Assembly: GCA_964385635.1 (NCBI GenBank)
Contig: CAYLPU010000013.1
Coordinates: forward strand, 1-64,000
DNA: 64,000 nucleotides
Direction of reading: 5' to 3'
Source of the DNA: CAYLPU01 sp964385635
GTDB taxonomy: Bacteria; Chloroflexota; Anaerolineae; B4-G1
Made by a program: the position numbers and the translations under genes. The notes below the pieces were generated by a model. The model was not told the origin of the DNA, searched no databases, and saw nothing but the letters and a program-made list of their open reading frames with translations. This document shows, piece after piece, positions 56,425 to 64,000 of the stretch (the first letter of the stretch is position 1; every line of letters begins with the position of its first letter).

Positions 56425-57558
56425 ATGCCACGAGGAACGTTACGCAACAGACAAGACTGCGAGGACTTTACATGCGGGTGCCTTTTCATGGGTACCGGTG
56501 GTGGTGGAGGAATCGAGTGGGGCACGAGGATGCTCGACGCGGCTCTGGAGGAGGGACTCAACATCGAGTGGGTGGATGTGTCGGAAATACCTGACGATGT
56601 TTGGACCTGCACCCCCTATGGCATGGGCTCCATCGCTCCACCCACGCCCGAGACTGAGGCGGAGATAAAGCGCATGGGCCTGGTGGACAGGCTGGGGGAT
56701 CGGGCGATGGAGGTAGCCGTGCAGGAGTTGGGCAAATATGCTGCCGTGGAGATCGGGGTCATTGTGGCAGCCGAATTGGGGGCGGGCAATACCCCGGCGC
56801 CGTTGATCACCGGGGTGCGTCTGGGCATCCCTGTGGTGGACGGTGATTATGCCGGCCGGGCCATCCCCGAGGAGATGCAGGGCACGCCCTACCTCTACGG
56901 TAAGGACAGCTTCCCGCTGGCCAGCGTGGACCGCTGGGGCAACGTTGTTATCCTCAAGGAGGCTTGTAGCCCCCACATGCTGGAGCGCATCGGTAAGATG
57001 ATGGCCGTAGCCGCCTTCGGCACGTGCACCATCGCCGCCACTTTGCTCAGTGGGCGTGAGATGAAGGAGATAGTGGTTCCCGGCACCCTCACCAGGTGCC
57101 TGAGTCTGGGACGCGCTGTCCGCCAGGCGCGAGAGCAAGGCGATGATCCCGTCCAGGCCGCCATTGAGCACACCGGCGGCTGGCTGCTCTTCGAGGGAGA
57201 GGTAACTGGCAAGGACTGGGAGGGTCGCGGGGGCTACATGTTCGGCACCACCCATATCAAAGGCACGGGGGACTACGCTGGTCACACCCTCGATGTCTGG
57301 TTCAAGAACGAGAACCACGTCTCCTGGCTGGACGGGGAGCCTTACGTCTGCAGCCCCGACCTGGTAGCCATCGTGGACCGGGAGACGGGCGAGGGGTTCA
57401 CCAACACGGTTATTGACGCTGGTCACCGGGTGGCTGTGGTGGGCATCAAGGGATTGGAAGCCTTTCGTTCGGAGCGGGGGCTGGCCGGCGCTGGCCCGCG
57501 ACACTTCGGCTTTGACATTGACTACGTCCCTATCGAGAAGCTGATGGAAGGTAAATAG
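56425..57558 (+). CDS. DUF917 family protein (hydantoinase/oxoprolinase-associated)
   Basis: A 377-residue protein matching DUF917: N-terminal DCEDFTCGCLFMGTGGGGG with a glycine-rich turn, GSIAPPTPE, AAELGAGNTPAPLITGVRLG, VVDGDYAGRAIPE, and the C-terminal SPDLVAIVDRETGEG followed by GHRVAVVGIKG. DUF917 proteins are found next to hydantoinase/oxoprolinase and purine- or hydantoin-transport genes; a reaction is not established. Here it closes an operon with a peptide ABC importer and a tandem racemase of the hydantoin type. This supports breakdown of hydantoins, 5-oxoproline-like lactams or related cyclic amides. GGGAGG precedes ATG. Confidence 0.92.
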   Translation: MPRGTLRNRQDCEDFTCGCLFMGTGGGGGIEWGTRMLDAALEEGLNIEWVDVSEIPDDVWTCTPYGMGSIAPPTPETEAEIKRMGLVDRLGDRAMEVAVQELGKYAAVEIGVIVAAELGAGNTPAPLITGVRLGIPVVDGDYAGRAIPEEMQGTPYLYGKDSFPLASVDRWGNVVILKEACSPHMLERIGKMMAVAAFGTCTIAATLLSGREMKEIVVPGTLTRCLSLGRAVRQAREQGDDPVQAAIEHTGGWLLFEGEVTGKDWEGRGGYMFGTTHIKGTGDYAGHTLDVWFKNENHVSWLDGEPYVCSPDLVAIVDRETGEGFTNTVIDAGHRVAVVGIKGLEAFRSERGLAGAGPRHFGFDIDYVPIEKLMEGK

Positions 57559-57595
57559 GCCATTGGCCGTTCGGCACGGCATCGAAGACGGGGTC

Positions 57596-57623
57596 TTGAC
57601 ATCCGGCGATTTCTCCGTATACT
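57596..57623 (+). promoter_or_regulatory. promoter of the second Opp operon
   Basis: -35 TTGACA (57596-57601), 16-bp spacer, -10 TATACT (57618-57623). The leader to the binding-protein start is about 200 nt and includes a copy of the 20-bp dispersed repeat (57661-57680). Confidence 0.75.
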
Positions 57624-57746
57624 AATCGCATCGCAGATTCAGGCGAACCGATGTGCTGCATGTCCTGAGCCTGTCGAAGGATGTGAGAACGCCTGCTGGG
57701 GCAATGGCCCTTCGTCGAAAAGCCTGTCAACATGCGAAAGGAGGTG

Positions 57747-57815
57747 ATGGCGCGAGATATACTTATCCTCTCTTACCCTCTCATACCCACCCAAGTTTGC
57801 GCAACCGTTTCATAA
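57747..57815 (+). CDS. 22-residue leader micro-ORF with near-perfect Shine-Dalgarno site
   Basis: AAAGGAGGTG, matching the 16S 3' end over at least 10 nt, adjoins ATG 57747. The frame encodes MARDILILSYPLIPTQVCAT plus two residues and ends 15 nt before ATG 57831. A leader peptide controlling the downstream binding protein is possible; the overlap of the site with the ATG is unusual. Confidence 0.4.
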   Translation: MARDILILSYPLIPTQVCATVS

Positions 57816-57830
57816 GCAAGGAGGAGAAAA

Positions 57831-59471
57831 ATGAAAACCTTACGTGTTCTGAGTGCTATGATGGTGTTAGTCCTGGTCACTGGCCTGGTTGCGTCGTGCG
57901 CGCGCCCAACCGAGGCACCGCCTGAGCCGACCGAGGCGCCACCACCAGAGAAACGGGTCCTCCGCATCAGCTTTTCCTGGCCTACCTACATTGACCCTGC
58001 GGTGGGGTCTGACTTCTCCAGCTCGTCCTCTCTGTGTAACCTGTATGACACTCTCGTCTTTCCCACCACCGAGGGCGGGGTCGATCCTCACGTGGCGGAC
58101 AGTTGGGAGACCTCCGCTGACGGCCTCACCTGGACCTTCCATCTCAGAGAAGGGATCAAGTTCCACAACGGGAGTGAGCTGACGGCCAGCGACATCGCCT
58201 TCAGCATGAACCGGATGCTAGAGATCGGCGAGGGATACGCCTATGTGTTCCTGGGTACCGTCGAAAGCGCCACCGCCCCCGACGACTACACGGTCCAGTT
58301 CAAGCTCGCCAAACCGAGTGGCATCTTCCTCATCAGCCTGGTTCGCCTGTACATTGCCGACGAAGAGGAAGTGATGGACAACATCGTCACCCCAGGACCT
58401 TACGGCGATAACGGCGACTATGGCAAGGAATATCTGCTGACTCACGACGCCGGCTCTGGGCCCTACACGGTTAAGGAGTTCCCCCTGGAGGAGTACCTCC
58501 TGATGGAGAAGTACGACGACTGGTTCGGAGAGTTCCACCCGAACGCGCCCGACGAGGTGAAGTTCATCGGCACCACTGAGCCAGCCACCGTGCGGACGCT
58601 GATGTCACGAGGGGAACTGGAGATCACGGACCAGTGGCAGCCCATCGAGGCGCTGGAGGCACTCGACGAGATGGAGGGGGTTGACGTGGCCGCCTTCCTG
58701 ACCCTCACCGAATTCTACTACATGATGCACACCCAGAAGCCGCCTACGGACGACATTCACTTCCGGCGGGCCATGGCTTACGCATTTGACTACGAGGCCG
58801 CCGTCGCCCTGGAGTGGCCTGGGACACAGCAGTCGCGAGGACCGGTCCCAATCATAACGGCCGGCCATAACCCGGATGTCTTCGTTTTCCAACGTGACCT
58901 TGACAAGGCGCGTGAGGAGTTGGCGCTGTCGCCATACGCCGATGCACTCGACGATTACCCGGTGGAAGTCCACTGGATCACCGACGTACCTGCCGAGGAG
59001 AAGTGGGCCCTCCTCTTCCAGGCCAACATGGCCGACATCGGCATAAATGTCGAGGTCGTCAGCACGCCGTGGACGGCTGTGGTCGAGGAGACGGGCGACA
59101 TAGAGACGAGTCCTCACATCGTGACCATCTACGTCTCGGCTGACTTCCCCGAAGCGGGTTCCCTGCTGAAGGTGCGCTACCACTCCGACGCCGCCCCCAC
59201 CTGGTCGCAGAACGAGTGGCTGTTGGATGATGAGTTGGATCAGATGATCGAAGACTCCCTGACCACCGTGGACGAGGAGGAGCGATACGCCAAGTACAGG
59301 GATTTGCAGGATTACATCATGGATCTCTGCCCGAGTCTCTTCCTGTACGACCAGGTTCAAAAGCAGGCGTACCGGTCGGACTACGTTGACTTCCCTGCCG
59401 CTCGTGGGGAGGTCATCCCGCTGATGGGCCTCGTCTTCTTCGCGCCCAAGATCGGGGTCACCGGGCCATAG
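57831..59471 (+). CDS. second ABC substrate-binding lipoprotein, family 5 (Opp/Dpp)
   Basis: A 546-residue binding protein with signal peptide and lipobox LVASC. SBP_bac_5 features: ADSWETSADGLTWTFHLREG, KFHNGSELTASDIAFSMNR, and FRRAMAYAFDYEAAVALEW. It is only distantly similar to the first binding protein (48768), so ligand specificity probably differs. AAGGAGGAG precedes ATG. A perfect hairpin separates it from the permease gene, as in the first operon. Confidence 0.93.
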   Translation: MKTLRVLSAMMVLVLVTGLVASCARPTEAPPEPTEAPPPEKRVLRISFSWPTYIDPAVGSDFSSSSSLCNLYDTLVFPTTEGGVDPHVADSWETSADGLTWTFHLREGIKFHNGSELTASDIAFSMNRMLEIGEGYAYVFLGTVESATAPDDYTVQFKLAKPSGIFLISLVRLYIADEEEVMDNIVTPGPYGDNGDYGKEYLLTHDAGSGPYTVKEFPLEEYLLMEKYDDWFGEFHPNAPDEVKFIGTTEPATVRTLMSRGELEITDQWQPIEALEALDEMEGVDVAAFLTLTEFYYMMHTQKPPTDDIHFRRAMAYAFDYEAAVALEWPGTQQSRGPVPIITAGHNPDVFVFQRDLDKAREELALSPYADALDDYPVEVHWITDVPAEEKWALLFQANMADIGINVEVVSTPWTAVVEETGDIETSPHIVTIYVSADFPEAGSLLKVRYHSDAAPTWSQNEWLLDDELDQMIEDSLTTVDEEERYAKYRDLQDYIMDLCPSLFLYDQVQKQAYRSDYVDFPAARGEVIPLMGLVFFAPKIGVTGP

Positions 59472-59493
59472 GTGCTGCCCGTGTGTTAAATCG

Positions 59494-59529
59494 AGCCCCT
59501 GAGGGGTCTCAATCGGCCCCTCAGGGGCT
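59494..59529 (+). terminator. 13-bp hairpin after the second binding-protein gene
   Basis: AGCCCCTGAGGGG / CCCCTCAGGGGCT, perfect, loop of 10 nt, no T-run. It probably protects the upstream mRNA or attenuates transcription into the permease gene. Confidence 0.7.
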
Positions 59530-59559
59530 TCGGCTGGATTCCTTATCGAGGAGGTATAG

Positions 59560-60588
59560 ATGGGATTCATTACTTTCCTTGTTCGTCGTATCCTCCATTC
59601 TATCTTTGTCTTACTCGGCCTCTCCATCGTGATCTTTATCATCTCTCGGATCATGCCCGGCAATCCGGCGCGGATGGCCGTGGGCCCCAGGGCGCCCCAG
59701 TATGTGATTGACGAAATGAGCCGACTGATGCACCTCCATGAACCGCTTCACGTCCAGTACTATTACTGGCTGCGCGATGCCCTACATGGCGATTTTGGCA
59801 CTTCCCTGGTGACGAGGCGCGCGGTGGCCGACGACATGAAGGAGTTTTTCCCGGCGACGCTGGAATTGACTCTCTTCGCTGGCGTCATTATGGCAGGAGG
59901 GGGCATCTTTATCGGGATACTCTCTGCCCAGCATAAGGACAAGTGGATTGATAACGTTCTTCGCCTCGTTTCCTACCTTGGGGTGGTGACCCCCTCTTTC
60001 ATCTTCGCCATCTTCTTTCTTCTCCTGTTTGGCATGGCCCTGGAGTGGATGCCGACGATGAGCAGGCTCAGCCCCGGGGTCTCACCCCCGCGGACCATCA
60101 CCGGCCTCATCACTGTAGATTCCCTGCTGGCCGGCAATCTGACGGCCTTCCTCGACGCCCTGTGGCACCTTATCCTGCCCGGGATCGCCCTGGCCATGGG
60201 GGGGCTGGCCCAGGAGTCCCGCATCACCCGCTCGAGCATGTCCGACAATCTGACCAAGGACTACATCGCGTCCGCACGCTCCCTCGGCATCCCGGAGAGG
60301 GTGATCATGAGGCGTTTTCTGCTCAAACCTTCCCTGATCCCAACGGTCTCGATCCTGGGTCTTGACTTTGCCGGTACGATGGCCAACGCCTTCCTGGTCG
60401 AGTTTATCTTTAACTGGCCCGGGAGTTCCAGTTATGGCTACAGCGCTATGTTGCGCAAGGACCTGAACGCCATCGCCGGGGTCGTCTTGACCATGGGTGT
60501 TGTCTTCATCGTCGTCAACGTCCTGGTGGACATCGTCGTCGGTCTGCTCGACCCCAGAATCCGATTGGCTCCGCAAAGAGGTGAATAA
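59560..60588 (+). CDS. ABC permease, DppB/OppB type (second operon)
   Basis: A 342-residue permease with six membrane segments. Features: N-terminal FLVRRILHSIFVLLGLSIVI, RIMPGNPARMAVG, and the EAA loop TKDYIASARSLGIPERVIMRR. GAGGAGG lies 6 nt before ATG. It lies directly upstream of its partner permease (1 bp between stop and the GTG start), unlike the first operon where a racemase gene intervenes. Confidence 0.94.
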   Translation: MGFITFLVRRILHSIFVLLGLSIVIFIISRIMPGNPARMAVGPRAPQYVIDEMSRLMHLHEPLHVQYYYWLRDALHGDFGTSLVTRRAVADDMKEFFPATLELTLFAGVIMAGGGIFIGILSAQHKDKWIDNVLRLVSYLGVVTPSFIFAIFFLLLFGMALEWMPTMSRLSPGVSPPRTITGLITVDSLLAGNLTAFLDALWHLILPGIALAMGGLAQESRITRSSMSDNLTKDYIASARSLGIPERVIMRRFLLKPSLIPTVSILGLDFAGTMANAFLVEFIFNWPGSSSYGYSAMLRKDLNAIAGVVLTMGVVFIVVNVLVDIVVGLLDPRIRLAPQRGE

Positions 60589-60589
60589 C

Positions 60590-61483
60590 GTGACAGTACA
60601 GGCGAAGAATCCAGCTCTGCCAAAGAGCAAGATCGTGGAGAATCTTGGCCGCAACTGGTACAAGTTCTCACGCAATCCGATGTCCATCATCGGGTTGTGC
60701 ACCGTCCTCCTCGTCCTCCTCCTGGCCGTTTTCGCTCCGCTGGTTGCCCCGTACCCGCAGCACGCCGGCAAGTTCGTTGACTTTGCCAATGCCAGCCGTC
60801 CTCCGTGCAAGGAGTATCTATTCGGCACCGATGTTATAGGCCGCGACATTTTAAGCCGGATTTTCTTCGGTTTCCGCTTCTCGCTAGCGATGGGAGTGGT
60901 CGTTCTGAGCCTGGTCGTCCCCCCGGGAGTGACGCTGGGACTGATCGCCGGCTACAACCAAGGAACCTGGATTGAGACAGTGATCATGCGCATCACTGAC
61001 ATTTTCGTGTCTGTGCCATCGCTGATCCTGGCCCTGGCCATTACCTCTGTTCTCACCCCAAACCTGACCAACTCCATGATAGCCGTCTCCTTGATGTGGT
61101 GGCCGTGGTATACCCGGCTGGTCTACGGACTGGGCACCACCCTGCGGAACGAGTTCTTTGTCAGCGCGGCCGAGGCGATCGGAGCCAGCAAGGTCCACAT
61201 CATCTTCAGGGAGATTCTTCCCAACTGCTTCTCGCCCATCTTTACCAAGATGAGCCTCGATATGGCGTGGGTCATTCTTATCGGCTCCACGCTCAGTTTC
61301 GCTGGACTCGGTGTGCAGCCGCCCAGGCCCGGCCTGGGGACCATGGTCGCCGGTGGACGGATCTACCTGCCAGAGCAGTGGTGGATTTCAGTCTTTCCCG
61401 CCCTGGCTATCGTGGTCGTCGTCCTCGGCTTCAACCTGCTGGGTGACGGCCTACGCGATATGTTCGCGGCCGAGGAGGTCTGA
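60590..61483 (+). CDS. ABC permease, DppC/OppC type (second operon)
   Basis: A 297-residue permease. GTG 60590 is chosen because AGAGGTG lies 6 nt upstream and overlaps the end of the previous gene; the open frame further upstream runs inside that gene. Features: first TM at about 33-55 (IIGLCTVLLVLLLAVFAPLV), CKEYLFGTDVIGRDILSRIF, and the EAA loop NEFFVSAAEAIGASKVHIIF. The C-terminus is NLLGDGLRDMFAAEEV. The ATPase gene follows after 1 bp. Confidence 0.94.
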   Translation: MTVQAKNPALPKSKIVENLGRNWYKFSRNPMSIIGLCTVLLVLLLAVFAPLVAPYPQHAGKFVDFANASRPPCKEYLFGTDVIGRDILSRIFFGFRFSLAMGVVVLSLVVPPGVTLGLIAGYNQGTWIETVIMRITDIFVSVPSLILALAITSVLTPNLTNSMIAVSLMWWPWYTRLVYGLGTTLRNEFFVSAAEAIGASKVHIIFREILPNCFSPIFTKMSLDMAWVILIGSTLSFAGLGVQPPRPGLGTMVAGGRIYLPEQWWISVFPALAIVVVVLGFNLLGDGLRDMFAAEEV

Positions 61484-61484
61484 G

Positions 61485-62498
61485 ATGAACACTTCGACTG
61501 GGCTCAGTGCAAGCACTCCCCCACTGCTAGAGATCAAGGACCTGTACGTTCATTTCGACGTCTACGGGGGCACACTAAAGGTCCTGGACGGGGTGCACTT
61601 TGCCGTGCACAGCGGGGAGAAGGTCGGCCTCGTCGGCGAGGCCGGCTGCGGCAAGACGACGACGATGAAGTCAATCCTGCGCATCTTGCCTACGCCGCCA
61701 GCCCGGATCCCGAGTGGAGAGATCTACTTCAAGGGGCAAGACGTCCTCAAGATGGGAGATGGTGAACTGCAACGGATACGGAGCGAGGGCATCTCGATGA
61801 TCTTTCAGGACCCGACGGCGGCCCTCAACCCGGTCTTCACCGTCGGTCAACAACTGGGGGCTGTGGTTAAGTATTCAATGGAAGGTAAAAAGCTATCCAG
61901 GAAGGAAATCCGCGAACGGGCCCTCATCCCCTTAAAAGAGGTGGCCCTGCCCGATCCGGAACGGATGCTGGATAGTTACCCCATCCAACTCAGCGGCGGG
62001 ATGCGGCAACGGGTTTGCATCGCCATGGCGCTGGTCGCCAGCCGAGAACTACTCATCGCCGACGAGCCGGGCACCTCCTTGGATGTCACTATCCAGGATC
62101 AGATCTTGCGGCTGCTGCACCAGTTGGTGGAGGAAAAGAATGTCTCCGTCATCCTCATCACCCACAGCCTGGGAGTGGTGAGGGAGACGACCGACCGGGT
62201 CTACGTCATGTATGCCGGCAACATGGTAGAAGCAGCCGCCACCGAGGAGCTTTTTGCCAACCCGCGGCACCCCTACACCCACGGGCTGATGGCCGCCGTC
62301 CCCAGGCTGACGGGCGGCGGCGTCTCCGACGGTATCCCAGGGCGGATCCCGGACTACCTCGATCCGCCGCCCGGCTGCCGCTTCCATCCACGCTGCGATC
62401 ATGCGATGGATATCTGCCGGCAAGAGAAACCCCCCTTCTACAGGCTCAACGACAACCACGAGGTCGCTTGTTTCCTCTATCGGGATGGTGGTAAATGA
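61485..62498 (+). CDS. peptide ABC transporter ATPase, DppD/OppD type (second operon)
   Basis: A 337-residue ATPase from ATG 61485 (GAGGAGGTC upstream). Walker A is GEAGCGKTT, signature LSGGMRQRVCIAMAL, Walker B LLIADEPGTSLD (Gly in place of the usual Thr after EP) and ITHSLG. The C-terminal oligo_HPY part (RHPYTHGLMAAVPRL; PPGCRFHPRCDHAMDIC) is complete. Its stop overlaps the next ATG (ATGA), so the two ATPases are translationally coupled. Confidence 0.95.
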   Translation: MNTSTGLSASTPPLLEIKDLYVHFDVYGGTLKVLDGVHFAVHSGEKVGLVGEAGCGKTTTMKSILRILPTPPARIPSGEIYFKGQDVLKMGDGELQRIRSEGISMIFQDPTAALNPVFTVGQQLGAVVKYSMEGKKLSRKEIRERALIPLKEVALPDPERMLDSYPIQLSGGMRQRVCIAMALVASRELLIADEPGTSLDVTIQDQILRLLHQLVEEKNVSVILITHSLGVVRETTDRVYVMYAGNMVEAAATEELFANPRHPYTHGLMAAVPRLTGGGVSDGIPGRIPDYLDPPPGCRFHPRCDHAMDICRQEKPPFYRLNDNHEVACFLYRDGGK

Positions 62499-63481
62499 AT
62501 ACTACTGACATTCTAACCGTCACCGATCTGAAAAAATACTTTGTCATCGGATATGGTGGCATCTTGAAACGGGACCCCATCACGGTCAAGGCGGTAGATG
62601 GCATCTCCTTTGCCGTACGAGAGGGGGAGACTTTTGGCCTGGTCGGGGAGTCCGGTTCCGGCAAGAGCACCGTCGCTTACACGACCATCGGTATGTACCG
62701 GCCAACCGAGGGTACCATCAGCTTCCGGGGGCAGAACCTGTTCGAGGGAAACAAGACGCGGCCACTGGGCCTCAAGAAGGAGGTTCAGATCGTCTTCCAG
62801 GATCCAGGCTCGTCTCTGAATCCGAGGCGGAGCATCAAACAGATCTTAGAGTTGCCACTTCAGATTCACCGCCGGGACGAGAATCGGCTGGAGCAGGTCG
62901 TCCAGTTGCTGGAGATGGTCCAGTTGCCGCCGGATTACATGCACAAGTATCCCCAGATGGTAGGCGGGGGCGAGAAGCAGATGGTAGCCATTGCCCGGGC
63001 GCTGGCCACCGATCCCTCCTTCGTCATCCTCGACGAGCCGACTTCTGCCCTGGATGTTTCTATCCAGGGAAAGATTATCAACCTCCTCATACGGTTGCAG
63101 AACGAGTTTCATCTTTCCTACTTGTTTATTACCCACGATCTGAGCCTGATGCGCAACGTCGCCTCACGGGTGGCCATCATGTACCTGGGCAAAATCTGTG
63201 AGGTTGCAGAGGCGGCCGAGTTCTTCCGTAACCCGTACCACCCATATACGCAGATGCTCCTCTCCTCCATTCCAGTCATCTCGGCGGAGGAGGAGAAGCT
63301 CAAGCCCAAGAAGATCATCTCCACCGGCGAGATTCCGAGTCCGGTCAACGTCCCCAGCGGTTGCAGTTTCCACTTGCGTTGCCCTGAGAGGATGGATATC
63401 TGTTCCAGAGTGGATCCGGTCATGGTCGAGGTTGAGGAGGGACATACAGTTCGTTGCCACCTTTACGGCCAATCTGACTAG
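62495..63481 (+). CDS. peptide ABC transporter ATPase, DppF/OppF type (second operon)
   Basis: A 328-residue ATPase. Walker A GESGSGKST, Walker B VILDEPTSALD and ITHDLS are normal, but the signature reads VGGGEKQMVAIARAL instead of the common LSGGQ. This is a degenerate form seen in one half of some heterodimeric importers. The Cys-containing C-terminus (PSGCSFHLRCPERMDIC) is present, with no repeat insertion here (HPYTQMLLSSIP follows normally). Its ATG overlaps the previous stop. A hairpin follows the stop by 69 bp. Confidence 0.95.
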   Translation: MNTTDILTVTDLKKYFVIGYGGILKRDPITVKAVDGISFAVREGETFGLVGESGSGKSTVAYTTIGMYRPTEGTISFRGQNLFEGNKTRPLGLKKEVQIVFQDPGSSLNPRRSIKQILELPLQIHRRDENRLEQVVQLLEMVQLPPDYMHKYPQMVGGGEKQMVAIARALATDPSFVILDEPTSALDVSIQGKIINLLIRLQNEFHLSYLFITHDLSLMRNVASRVAIMYLGKICEVAEAAEFFRNPYHPYTQMLLSSIPVISAEEEKLKPKKIISTGEIPSPVNVPSGCSFHLRCPERMDICSRVDPVMVEVEEGHTVRCHLYGQSD

Positions 63482-63549
63482 TTTGGCAACGTCATGTTAG
63501 AGCAGAGGGCGCCTTTTGCTCCGGCTGGGTCGCCAGATCCAGCCGCCTG

Positions 63550-63573
63550 GCGGTGGATTTGACAATCCACCGC
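63550..63573 (+). terminator. hairpin between the OppF-type gene and the racemase gene
   Basis: GCGGTGGATT-TGAC-AATCCACCGC, 10-bp perfect stem, no T-run; the racemase gene starts 26 nt later. Confidence 0.6.
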
Positions 63574-63598
63574 GAGCATGGACTGAGGGGAGAGAATC

Positions 63599-64000
63599 AT
63601 GAAGCAGAGAATCTTGTACATTCACCCCGTAGGCCCCGTGGGAGTCGAGATGGAAGAAGGGCTCCAGTTCCTAACGAGCCAGAAGCGGGAGGAGACGGAA
63701 CTGACCATGGTCAATCTGCCCCGTGGCCCGGAGCATCTGGAGTACCGCTACTACGAGGCTCTGGTCCTGGTGGACATCTTGCACCTGATCAAAGAAGCCG
63801 AAAGCCAGGGGTTCGACGCGGTGGTCATTGGTTGCTTTTACGATGTGGGGTTGCAAGCCGCCCGCGAGGTGGCGGAGCGAATGGTAGTAGTGGCCCCTTG
63901 TGAAGCATCTACCCATATCGCCTCCACTCTGGGAGACAAGTTCTCCATCATCGTGGGTCGCAGGAAGTGGATTCCGGAAATGATGGAGAACGTAGTCAGA
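63599..64000 (+). CDS. Asp/Glu/hydantoin racemase family protein (5' part, runs off the window)
   Basis: ATG 63599 (AGGGGAGAG upstream) opens a frame that is still open at the window end, 134 codons later. The N-terminus MKQRILYIHPVGPVG, the segment FDAVVIGCFYDVGLQAAREV with the first catalytic Cys (C79), and VVVAPCEASTHIASTLGDKF match the Asp/Glu/hydantoin racemase fold. Only the first of two expected cysteines lies within the window. It follows the second Opp operon, repeating the association of importer and racemase seen at 48768-57558. Confidence 0.82.
   Translation, partial: MKQRILYIHPVGPVGVEMEEGLQFLTSQKREETELTMVNLPRGPEHLEYRYYEALVLVDILHLIKEAESQGFDAVVIGCFYDVGLQAAREVAERMVVVAPCEASTHIASTLGDKFSIIVGRRKWIPEMMENVVR

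Noticed and set aside
1..64000. tRNA or rRNA genes
   Set aside because: I looked for T-loop sequences (GTTCGAATC type) with matching acceptor stems and for rRNA-like text and saw none. A covariance search such as tRNAscan-SE would be decisive.

Overview
The window is high-GC bacterial DNA with dense, mostly single-copy genes. No rRNA, tRNA, CRISPR array or prophage was seen. Lamin-tail and Thr/Pro-linker surface proteins, Uma2, DUF917, an ATP-cone kinase, a very large GAF/PAS hybrid kinase and many intergenic hairpin and heptamer repeats together suggest an uncultured Chloroflexota (Anaerolineae-like) bacterium. That placement is inference from gene content only. Promoters are close to the sigma-70 consensus (TTGACA, 16-17 bp, TATAAT-like), and several sit so close to the start codon that leaderless mRNA is expected.

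Layout. 1-4073: a block with 53-bp inverted repeats at both ends, holding a lamin-tail surface protein, two small membrane proteins and a class III aminotransferase. 4229-9604: an MscS channel behind a broken Phd-type antitoxin, a papain-like protein, a DUF6125-like protein, a histidine phosphatase, a nucleoside hydrolase and a Uma2 nuclease. 9735-17112: carbohydrate genes (malQ, FGGY kinase, RpiR regulator, GH36 alpha-galactosidase) with a dyad-rich control region at 11367-11492. 17262-22597: a CGGC protein, then two M20 hydrolases flanking a DUF5058-like/partner membrane pair. 22698-31261: P-type ATPase, rsgA, a glycosidase lipoprotein, a class B PBP and Maf, with a 108-bp MITE between rsgA and the glycosidase. 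31340-40552: a signalling operon (HTH, truncated REC, REC, 2200-residue hybrid kinase, Hpt) interrupted by a RAYT transposase and its REP arrays. 40795-48196: uvrB, an ATP-cone/uridine-kinase fusion, two toxin-antitoxin pairs, an FAD oxidase and a protein with the motif set of covalent nucleotidyltransferase (RNA ligase-like) enzymes. 48548-64000: two complete Opp/Dpp-type ABC importer operons with a tandem-fused Asp/Glu/hydantoin racemase, DUF917, and the start of another racemase.

Working together. The last 15 kb reads as a catabolic unit. Two family-5 peptide importers bring in small peptide-like or cyclic amide substrates, while racemase-family enzymes and DUF917 (a family linked to hydantoin/oxoproline metabolism) process them. 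The 18-22.6 kb block may be a separate uptake-and-hydrolysis module, with a two-protein membrane carrier between two amidohydrolases. The 31-40.5 kb block is one multistep phosphorelay from a strong minus-strand promoter at 40640-40668.

Repeats matter here. Seven degenerate arrays with a 7-bp period sit at gene starts and stops. A GTAGGGGCG...CGCCCCTAC palindrome recurs. Near-perfect Shine-Dalgarno sites with micro-ORFs precede three transport loci. One dispersed 20-bp repeat lies in frame inside an ABC ATPase.
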